From positions 1,612,001 to 1,676,000 of the forward strand of contig OZ251507.1 of assembly GCA_965242895.1 (NCBI GenBank): a stretch of 64,000 nucleotides of DNA, read 5' to 3'. The number at the start of each line of letters is the position of its first letter. The first letter of the stretch is position 1. Shown here one piece after another: positions 9,105 to 18,200 of the stretch. A program made the position numbers and the translations under genes. The notes under the pieces are model-generated. The model saw only the letters and a program-made list of their open reading frames with translations. It was not told the origin of the DNA and did no database searches. The DNA is from CATQHL01 sp965242895. GTDB taxonomy: Bacteria > Actinomycetota > Acidimicrobiia > Acidimicrobiales > CATQHL01.

Positions 9105-11399
9105 ATGTTTTCCGGGAGAACAGCTGGGTGCTGCCGCCGTGTGCTAGTGATAGCACTAGTTGCGGTTTTGCTGATGTCTGCTTGCTCTCCCGCCTCCGAA
9201 GAAGAGGCGGGAGAGGGCGGAGGGTCGCCTGGTGCTGCTAGGACGCTTCCTGGCTCGTCAGTTTCCTCGCCTTCGTCGCAGCGGGCGTTAGATGCTTTGG
9301 AGGAAGTGTTCAGTGGGGAAGAGTTGGATGGTTTGCGGGAGGCGTTCAGTGGGGAGGAGTTGGCGAGCGTGGTTGAGGTTTTGAGCGGGGAAGAGCTGGT
9401 GGGAGTGTTGGGTTCGGAGGGTTCTGTGTGGGAGAGTGTGTTTGAAGTTGGGAGCGCGGAGGAGGAGGGTTCGGGGCTTGATTCGGAGGCGTTTCTCCCG
9501 GAGTCGCGTTTTGAATTTTTGGTGTTGGTGTGGCCTGAGTTGGGGAGCTTGTCTGATGAGGAGTTGCGGGTTGAGGTGTTCAGCTATAGGGTCGGATTGG
9601 AGGGTGATCCTTTTGGTTTCGACGCGAATGATGTTTCTACGTCTATTGGAGCGTTTTGCTGGACGGCTTTGCGTTTGCGTGAGATTATGCCTAATAAAGC
9701 TCAGATGTTTTGGTTCGCAGAGTCTGCTCTTGTTTTGGATTGGTATATTGATAATTTGAATTTGTGGATGTTGGAGAGGGAGTCTGCTGATCGCGAGTTG
9801 GAACTGGAGTGGGGGACTGGTTCTACTGATTATAATAATTCTCTGCGGCGTTTTTTGCTGCAAGTTACTGCTCCTGAGTTCAGGAGTGTTGTTCTTTCTG
9901 ATGGCTTGCCGGAGGTGTTGAGGCCGGCTGCGGAGAGGTTTTACGATTATTTTGACGGGTTGTTGGAGTTAGGGGTTTATCGTGCTAGGCCTACGCTCGC
10001 TGAGGTTTCTGTTCATCCCTTTTTCACGGGGATGACTGGGGAGGACATCCGGTGGGTTTGGCCGGAGGTCCTGGAGGTAGAATTAAGCAGAGAAGACTGG
10101 GAGGAGTACGTGCAGTTGTTCAGATTCATAGAAGATGATGAGGTTCTTGGGTTGTTGAATTCTGAATGCAAGCAGAACACGCTCAGGGAAGTGATCGAGC
10201 GGAGGTGCCCCCCTTGGGTAGCGGAGGTGCGCCCCGAGGGTTGCATAGTTGCAGACGATGGACCCTTGTATATTTTATCTGATTTATCAGAGTCGGATTG
10301 CATCTTCGGCTGCCCTGAGGATGTGGAAGTTTTTGTCGCGGAACCGTTTGAGGGTTTCGTGTCGGTCTCCGCTGGTTTGGATTACGCGTGCGGGGCTAGG
10401 CCGAGCGGAATCGTGTGGTGCTGGAACTGGTGGTACTTAAACCGGTCAGGGCGAACTAGTGGTGAAGTCGCCCCCCGGGGGGGTAATTTAAAGTTCAGGT
10501 TGGTGAACGCTGGGTGGGATTTCGGGTGCGGGGTTATACGTGATAGGGAGCTGCATTGTTGGTGGAAGAGGACGCCGTTGGGGGAGTTGGAGCCTCCCGC
10601 TGGTGAGTTCAGGGAGGTCAGCGTGGGGATTGAGCATGCTTGCGCGCTCCGTGGGGGAGGCGAGTTGGCTTGTTGGGGCCTTGACCCTGGGAGCGCTAAA
10701 GTGTCTCCGCCTGCGGGTGAGTTCGTCTCAGTGGACGCGGGCTGGGATGGGGACGTTCACCTACCCGAGGGGGACACGTCAGACGACGGCGGTCTCTCCT
10801 GCGGCTTGCGGGTCGACGCTGTGGTTGAATGCTGGGGAGAGCAGCGCTTGTCCTTTGGTGAGGGTTCTGTGCGGGGGGATGAGTTCGCTGGCGTCGCTGT
10901 CGGGCGCAGCGGACGGGTCTGCCTGCTGCGCACTGACGGGATTATTCACTGTGGGGAAAATCGGGTTTACGGCTCCGACTACCCTCCGGGGAACGGGTTC
11001 GCTCAAGTAAGCGTGGGAGGACTCAACCACGTCTGCGGGCTGCGCGCGAGCGGCGCGGTTGAATGCTGGAAGGCTAGCGGAGAGTTTCTAGGTAGCATTC
11101 CAGGGCCGTTCACGGAGATAGAAGTCGGATACACCTACGCAGAAATCCCCTACGCCTGCGGATTGCTAGCCGACGGGCGCATCCTGTGCTGGGACCTCGT
11201 GGAGGAAGTGTTCAACTGGGCCGCTGGCGGGCTCGAAGACTACAAGCACCCCCAGTGCTTCATCCACTCTTCTGAGTACTCTTGCTGGACCGCCGGAGTT
11301 GACCCGCCGCGTGAAATAGACGACGACGACGTCCTGGAATCCCCCATCCTCCTGCCGCACTCGAACTCCGTCCTCTACCCCGGCGCCGGCTCTGACTGA
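9105..11399 (+). CDS. Lipoprotein L3: unknown helical domain plus RCC1-like propeller
   Basis: Third full-length paralogue, 764 aa, starting MFSGRTAGCCRR behind an AAAGAGAAAGG leader and the shared intergenic motif GACAGTCGAGCCGTTAA. Lipobox MSAC. The EELDGL/EELASV helical repeats at residues 65-105 and the middle domain (GAFCWTALRLREIMPN, RRFLLQVTAPEF, NSECKQN) follow the family but are clearly diverged from L1/L2, so the conversion did not reach this copy. The C-terminal propeller keeps seven RCC1-like repeats and the family ending SPILLPHS. It is the last intact gene before the 830-bp leader region of giant B. Role unknown, presumed surface-exposed. Confidence 0.85.
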   Translation: MFSGRTAGCCRRVLVIALVAVLLMSACSPASEEEAGEGGGSPGAARTLPGSSVSSPSSQRALDALEEVFSGEELDGLREAFSGEELASVVEVLSGEELVGVLGSEGSVWESVFEVGSAEEEGSGLDSEAFLPESRFEFLVLVWPELGSLSDEELRVEVFSYRVGLEGDPFGFDANDVSTSIGAFCWTALRLREIMPNKAQMFWFAESALVLDWYIDNLNLWMLERESADRELELEWGTGSTDYNNSLRRFLLQVTAPEFRSVVLSDGLPEVLRPAAERFYDYFDGLLELGVYRARPTLAEVSVHPFFTGMTGEDIRWVWPEVLEVELSREDWEEYVQLFRFIEDDEVLGLLNSECKQNTLREVIERRCPPWVAEVRPEGCIVADDGPLYILSDLSESDCIFGCPEDVEVFVAEPFEGFVSVSAGLDYACGARPSGIVWCWNWWYLNRSGRTSGEVAPRGGNLKFRLVNAGWDFGCGVIRDRELHCWWKRTPLGELEPPAGEFREVSVGIEHACALRGGGELACWGLDPGSAKVSPPAGEFVSVDAGWDGDVHLPEGDTSDDGGLSCGLRVDAVVECWGEQRLSFGEGSVRGDEFAGVAVGRSGRVCLLRTDGIIHCGENRVYGSDYPPGNGFAQVSVGGLNHVCGLRASGAVECWKASGEFLGSIPGPFTEIEVGYTYAEIPYACGLLADGRILCWDLVEEVFNWAAGGLEDYKHPQCFIHSSEYSCWTAGVDPPREIDDDDVLESPILLPHSNSVLYPGAGSD

Positions 11400-11466
11400 G
11401 CCAGCGCAGAGGTTCCTGTTCCGCTTGCTCCTTAGGCCTCTCTGCCATCTCCACGTGGTGCTGGCA

Positions 11467-11530
11467 GCGGTGTTCTAGAGGGAAGTGTTCACTGTGGAGG
11501 AGTTGGAGGGTTTGCGGGGAGTGTTCCCCG
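11467..11530 (+). pseudogene. Relic of a lipoprotein-family gene (EELDxL repeat segment)
   Basis: About 60 bp matching the L-family segment around 4588-4650 (GTGTTCTAGAGG, AAGTGTTCACTG, GGAGGAGTTGGA), with an extra base breaking the frame and no surrounding gene. Confidence 0.55.
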
Positions 11531-11535
11531 AACTT

Positions 11536-11619
11536 GGCTGAATCAGGTGATGGCCGATCTAGGATTTTGACATCACAAGGCGGGAGCCTCGTCGCTTTGC
11601 GCTCCCCCGCTAGGGGCCG
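11536..11619 (+). pseudogene. Relic of the pilin-like gene found upstream of giant C
   Basis: 84 bp aligning at high identity with 56249-56331 inside the first pilin-like gene (CAGGTGATGGCCGATCT, CCTCGTCGCTTTGCG, CCCCCGCT are shared). A one-base insertion and a TGA make it non-coding. It shows that giant B once had the same upstream partner as giant C. Confidence 0.7.
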
Positions 11620-11895
11620 CGCCTTTGCCTTGTTACGGAGCCCGAGTTCGGAAAGGCGGGCGTTCCGTCTGAGTCGTTGGAAGACTTCCTGGCCTTATTG
11701 AGCGACGCCGCCGGTGAGCGGCAGCGCCCGGTGGGCGCCGTCAGGCACCAGGCCGGAACAGTGTCCGTGGATATTCCCCGCAGTGAGTAAGCTAATTATA
11801 CTAATTAATGAAGTAGGATAAGATTAGAGACTAGAGAGCAACCAGAGAGCAGGAGTAATAGGGAACAGGAGCATATGAGCCATGGACAGAGCCGG

Positions 11896-11934
11896 AGGAG
11901 CGGGACCCGTGGGAGAGAAACCAAGACTTTACGG
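11896..11934 (+). pseudogene. Relic of the giant-gene 5' end
   Basis: About 38 bp resembling the first codons of giant B at 12241-12278 (GGAGCGG, ACCCGTGGG, CCAAGACTT, ACGG in the same order), with small indels. Confidence 0.45.
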
Positions 11935-12192
11935 GCGCGCTGGGTTTTTCAGAAGCAGCGAGAGCGTTGCGAGGGCGCAGGTTGGAGCGGAGAGCGGCAG
12001 CCAGCGACAGCGAACGCCTGAGAGGAAATGTGCTTGAGCGTGCGTCAATGGGAGACGCTGGAACGCTTTTTTGACGTCATTGACCGTTTCTCTGGAAGAG
12101 TCTGAAACTAGCCTGGTAAGATCAACTCTAGTGAAGCTAGCCTTAGTCTAAGGAAGCAGTGAACAAAGATAAGCAGTGAGCAAAGGATAAGA

Positions 12193-12234
12193 AACGGTGG
12201 AAGTAGGCGAAGCGAGCGCTAGGATTAAAGTGTG
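12193..12234 (+). promoter_or_regulatory. Conserved 5' leader of the giant genes (giant B copy)
   Basis: About 40 bp (GTGGAAGTAGGCGAAGC ... AGGATTAAAGTGTG) are conserved immediately upstream of giant B and giant C (57169-57203), although sequences further upstream differ. It contains no strong Shine-Dalgarno sequence and may be a translation or transcription signal. Confidence 0.4.
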
Positions 12235-15200
12235 AACACAGGAGCGGACCCGGTGGGCGAGAGCCCAAGACTTGACGGTGCCCGGAATTCAGCGGCGGCG
12301 GGAGTGTCCGCTGCTGCTGGGGATGGTAGGGATGATTCGGTTGTGCCTGGGAGTTGGTGCGACCCGGGTCCACCGCGTTCTGAGGGTTCTGATGTTTCTG
12401 AAGGTGCTGGTGTTTTTGGTGCCACTAGTGCTTCTGAAGATGCTAGTGTGCTTGGGCGGCTTAGGATGCGTGCGTGGTCGATTTGTTTGATCGTGGTGGC
12501 TATTTTTTCTGTAGCACTGCCTTCGCTTAGCGCTGATGAGGCTGCGGCTGCTGGCGGAGATGAGGGCGTTGCTTCTTCGCTAGATGTGAGTCCTTCTGCA
12601 GATTCGGCTGATGGCGGGAGCGGCTTGGTTTCTTCGTCGGTGGCCCCGCCGCTGGCCGCTCTCGTGCCCTCGACGACGACTACTTCGACGACTGCGGTTT
12701 CGACGACGACTGCGGTTGCGTGTCCGGTGGGGAGGGTTCATTCGGTGGCTGCTGGGAGGTGTGTGGGGGTGCCTGCTTCGCCTGGCTCGGTGCTGGTTTC
12801 TTCGTCGCCTGGGGCGTTGGTGGTTCGTTGGTTTCAGGTTGTCCCCTCGCCGAGTGAGGAGCCGGTGGCCAGTTTCGTGCTCCGTCGCCGGTTGAGCGGC
12901 TCGTCCGGGGCGTGGACGGAATCGTCTGTGGCGTGGAGTGAGGGTGAAGATCTCGATTCGGCTTTGGTGAGCATCAAGGTTTTCTCTTCCACGGTTTCTG
13001 GGTTGGTGAATGGTTCGCTTTATGAGGTGGGGGTGGCGGCGCGTAACGCGGCTGGGCGCAGCAGTTTTGTTTCTGATTCTGGGGCGCCCTGCCCGGCGGG
13101 TCAGTATTGGAGCGCGTCAGCTTGCACAGCCGTTCCCGCCACGACCACGACGACGGCGGCTGTGACTACGACGACTGTTGCGGCTACGACGACGTCTTCG
13201 ATGATTCTTTTTTCTGAGTGGGATCTTATTTATGGTGCTGCTACGTCTACGACTGCCGCGCCTCCGGTTTGCGCGTCTCCTCTCGTGTTGTCTAGGGCTT
13301 TAGGAGTGTGCGTAGGGCGGCCTGAGGCGTCTGGTGGCATATCCGCGGTTGGGGGGGATGGGTTGGTTACGTTGTATTGGCTGCCGCCTGCTTCTGATGG
13401 GGGTTCACCTGTTTTAGGGTTTGTGCTGCGCAGCCGCGCCGGTTCGGGGTCTTGGGTGTCTGTGCCGTTGGGTATGAGCGAGGTTCGTGAGGTGCGCCTG
13501 TTCGGGGTTCGGGGTTTCGCTTATTCGTACACGTTCGGGGGGCTTTCTAACGGTTCGCAGTACACGTTTGGTGTTTCGTTGATTAATGAGGCCGGCAGTT
13601 CTGCTGAGGTGACGGCGACCGCCCGCCCGTGCCCAGCGGGTCAGCGCGACACCGGAGCAGCGTGCGCCACCACCATCCCCACTACCACCACGACGACGAC
13701 TGCCTCAACGTCTACCACTACGACGACTGCGGCTACGACGACTACTGTGCCTGGTGGTTACGCTGTGTCGGGTGTTTCTGGTTTGTTGGGGCATTATGTG
13801 TCTGTGGTTGATTACCGCGGGGAGTTCGTGAAGGACTGCTTGCCCCCCAATCAGGGGTCGTGTTCGCAGCGTGATCCTTATTTATTTTATAATTCGTCTG
13901 GGGTGGTGGAGCCGTTCTCTGCGACGCGGAGTGATGTATCCGGCGACCCTGGGGTTTCTGTGTGCTCCTGGCTGGATTCCGCGGGCGCGTCTTCTTCCGT
14001 TTCGGAACTTCACGGCCACTGGGTAGAGTTATCGTTTTACGTGGACACTTCGACGGTGGGGTCGTGCCCGGATGCTGTGAGGCTTTTTGGAGGTAAGCAG
14101 TTTCAGTTCACTGCCCGTAAGGCGGACGGGGCTGAGGTTTCTGTGGTTTCGCGTTGCCGCCAGGTCACCCTGGATGTCTCCCCCCCGCTCGGGGGGCGGC
14201 GGGTGCAGTGCTTCTTCTTCCCCGCAGCGGGAACGCCAACTGCGGGTTTCACGGGCGGCGTCGGCGGGGCGCCCGCTGAAGCCGCCGACACTCCTGCGGG
14301 AGGGACGGCTGGTTTCGCGAGTGTTTTCTCGGCTGCGTGGCAGCGTTTCACCGAGGCCGGTTTCCCTAGGGGGTTCGTTGATTATATTACAGTCAACTCT
14401 CACCCCACGCCGGGGACTCTGGCAGCGGCGCCTGCGAGGACGACTGCCGCGCTGTTGCCGTATTGTGTGCCTACGAAAACTTATTCGGTGGCGTTGGGGC
14501 GCTGCATCTCTAAACCGTCGTACCCGCGGAGCGTTTCCGCGTTGTCCGGGGACGGGGCGGTGACCTTGTACTGGCTGGAACCCGCTTCGGACGGGAACGC
14601 CCCCCTAGTTGGTTATAATATTCACTGGAGAGCTGAAGGCGCCGAGGGGTGGGCGATCCGGGAACTCCCCTTAGCGCAGGTGAAATCAATCCCCGTCACT
14701 GTGCTTACGGAGCCGGTGTATGTTTACACGCTCACGGGGTTAACCAACGGCGAGTTTTACCGTGTGGGCGTGTCTGCTGAGAACGAAGCCGGCCGCAGTT
14801 ACGACAACCGAGTAACCGTCCTGCCCTGTGCCTCTGGCCTGCGTGCCACACCCGCCGGCTGCCAAACCCCCACCACCACCAGCACCACGACGACTGCGAC
14901 CACGACCACAACTACGACTACGACAACTACTCAAGCGCCGGGGGCGGGGGGAGCGTCAGGCGCTTCGGGGGCGGGGGGAGCGTCGGGTGCAGAGGATTCT
15001 CCGTCATCGTCTTCGACTAGCACGACGTCGACTACGCTGCCGGCGTGCCCTGGGGGTAGTGTTCGTTCGTCAGTGTTGACGCGTTGCGTGCTCACGCCTG
15101 CTGTTCCGAGTATTGATAGGGTGGTTTCCGGCAGCGGGGTTTTGAAAGTTCGCTGGGAGTCAGGGTTCTTGAATGTCCCCTTGCATGCTCCCTTAGTGGA

Positions 15201-18200
15201 ATCGTACAAGCTGCGGTGGAGGGTTTCCGGAACAGTGGGGTGGTCTTCGCCGGTGGTGGTGCCGCGTTCTGATGGTTCTCTTGTTCTAAGCGGAGCTGAG
15301 TCTACGGGTATCCTGGTTGCGCCCCAATGGGAGCACACTCTTGGGGGACTGGCGAACGGGTCGGTGTATGAGGTTCAGTTAGCTGCGGCGAACGCGGCTG
15401 GGCAAAGCGCGTGGAGCGGTTCAACCCGGGGGGCGCCTTGCGCCGCAGGGTCAGCGTACTCACCATCCTCGAATGCTTGCGCGGTTGTGACTGCCCCCGG
15501 CGCGCCGGCGGACGTGGAGGTTTGGCGGGGGAACGGTTACTTGTTAGCCCTTTGGGGGGAGCCCGCCTCCGACGGAGCCTCAGAAGTCACTGCGTATCCG
15601 CTGCGCTGGCGGCGCGCGGGCTCAGTTGAATGGAACAACGCTACGGAGGCGTTCCCTAAACCGGGCCTTGACCATGACATCTCCGGGGGTTATAGCGGGT
15701 TCAGTTGCGAATATTCCTCACCGAGTGGGGCTGAGTGTTCTTCCGGCAGTCACTGGAACCTCAACTGGTCGGAGCTTTGGCTTCCTAGATGGGCTCTGCT
15801 GACGGGCTTGGTCAACGGCGCTGACTACGAAGTGGAAATAGCTGCTTCTAACTCCGCGGGGTCGAGCAGTTACATATCCTCCACAGCCGCCCCGTGCGCG
15901 CGGTCTACTAGAACTGTCTTCAACTATCACTGGAACAGGCAGGTGAGAACCACCGCAGAAGTGGGCATCCCACCTTACACAGGAGAATGGGAACTCCGCC
16001 GCGGCCTGCAGCTCAAGGGTGTCCTATTCTGCGCCGCCTCACCCACCACACCCACCACCACTACCACTACCATCCCCACTACGACGACTACGACTACTGC
16101 TCTGTCGCCGCCGATGACTGTTTCTACCACGACTACTGTTCTGTCGCCGCCGATGACTGTTTCTACCACGACTACGACTACGACGATTTCTTCGGTGGTT
16201 TCGCGGGTGTGCGCTGTGGCGGGGGAGGAGTTCGATGGTTACCTAGGGAGGTGTGTGGGTGTCCCGCCGGCGCCTGTTGCGCTCAGAGCGGCGGCGGGGG
16301 ACTCTCGGGTGGCTGTCATCTGGGAGGATACCCTGGAGTCTCCTAGCAGCATTTCGGGGTTCACGCTGCGGTGGCGGGAAGCAAGATCAACCGCGCCGTG
16401 GTCGCGGACGACAGTGGCTTGGGAGGACTCTGTTCAAACGAGGTACGCCCACGGCTACTCTAGTCTGATGTACCAGGAGTGGGCTCGTTTGCATCGTTCT
16501 TGGGTTGAGGAGATAGAAGGCTTGGTGAACGGACGATCCTATGAGTTCCAAGTAGCGGCGCTCAACGCCGCCGGCTCCAGCCGCTACACAGCAGTCTCCG
16601 CCACACCGTGCCCCGAAGGGAAAACCGCTCAGTCAAATAGCAGCAGTAGTTGTGTGGCTTCTGGGGGGGCGCCTGGGAATCTTACTGTTAATATTTTCGA
16701 CAGTGGGCAGCAGCGCACCAAGCCCGCCGGCGTTGACCGCAACCACTACCGGCCGTGGTACGTGTCGTGGTCTTACTGGCTGCCCTCTAGCCTCCCCCCA
16801 GATCCGATCATAGGGTTCAAGTTTCAGTGGAGACCAGAAGGCTCAACTAGCTGGAACACGGCCACCGTGTACGACAATCACTCAGATCATGTTTATTGGA
16901 TGATCACCCCCGTAGGGGACAGGAACCTGCTCACATGGAGCGTAGCCGGTGACCACGACTTCGTCCATCAGTTAACAGCAACACGCCGCGCTGCCGCCAG
17001 CGCCGCTGGTAAGCAAGTCGAGTTCAGAGTAGCCGCACTGTTCCCCGACCCCAACACTGCTACTTATGATTATTCCAGCACTAATATAAGTGACTATGAT
17101 AGTTCTAGTCACCATAGCAGAAAGAAGCGTCCCAGCTACGACCTAGGGGGTGAGCAGTCCCGCGCTCTAACCGCCGGCAGCGCCTCCGAACACATCTCAG
17201 CCGCCGTCGCCCGCTGCGAGGTGGGCGAGTCTTACTCCCCCAGCCTCCGCCGCTGCGCCTCTGCGCCGAACGCTCCCTCTTTAACAACATCCTCCGCCGG
17301 TGATGGGAGCATTACCATCACTTGGGCGCGGCCTGCTGCTGACGGCGGCGCGCCTGTGGGGGAATACGAAATTCACTGGCGCAGAACCGGCACTGGGGAT
17401 GCTTGGCGGACTGATCTTTTTTCCTCTGGGGAGAACGTTATCGCCTCCCCCTACCAAGCGGGGTGGCATTACATGATCAACGGTTTAACGAACGCTGTCC
17501 CCTACGACGTGCGAATAGCAGCGGTGAACACCACCGGCAGCAGCCCCTGGGCGTCGGTCAGCCTAGTCCCATGCCCGCAAGGGTTGACTTATGTAGCGGA
17601 GCGCGGATCGTGTCTAAGCGTGAGTCCCCCGGGGGCGCCTTTGAAGGTTAGGGTGCGGAGCGGTTCCGCTGCCGGGGAAGTGAGGCTCCGCTGGGAGGCT
17701 CCGTACGACGGGGGGCTGCCGATAACTAAATACATCATAACATGGGGTTTAACGGACAGTCCTCAAAGCGGACGGGGCAGCAAGGAGTTAACAAGCTCGA
17801 CACCATCCAACCTTGAGGGTATCCCCCCGTTCTCGCTTAGTTGGAACACGGTCTTGGAAGACCTCACCAACGATAAGGAATACACGTTCGAGGTGTCCGC
17901 TGTGAACCTAGAAGGGGAAGGACGTGCCTCTATCGCTGCTGGCACTCCTTGCCTGATAGCAGACTCCGACGAGGGGCATCACTGCGACCTCCCCGGGGCG
18001 CCCACCGAGTTGCGTGCGGCTTCCCTGCCCGGGGAGCTAGAAGTAACCTGGGCGCTCCCCTTGCGTAACAGGGGAGAGTCGATAGATGATGGGGGAGCGT
18101 CTATAACGCATTTCATCGTTACATGGAAAGAAACCACTAGCAGCAGTGTTCCCTCAACTACCATCGTAAACTACAACGCTAAACGGCAGGGAATACCGCC

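Larger units (their letters stand above)
11400..12231. other. Gene-poor leader region of giant B with decayed cassette remnants
   Basis: No convincing intact gene. It contains relics listed separately (lipoprotein start, pilin-like gene, giant-gene 5' end). A 49-codon frame beginning ATGAGCCATGGACAG near 11875 is very basic and unsupported. The last 40 bp resemble the leader of giant C. Confidence 0.6.
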
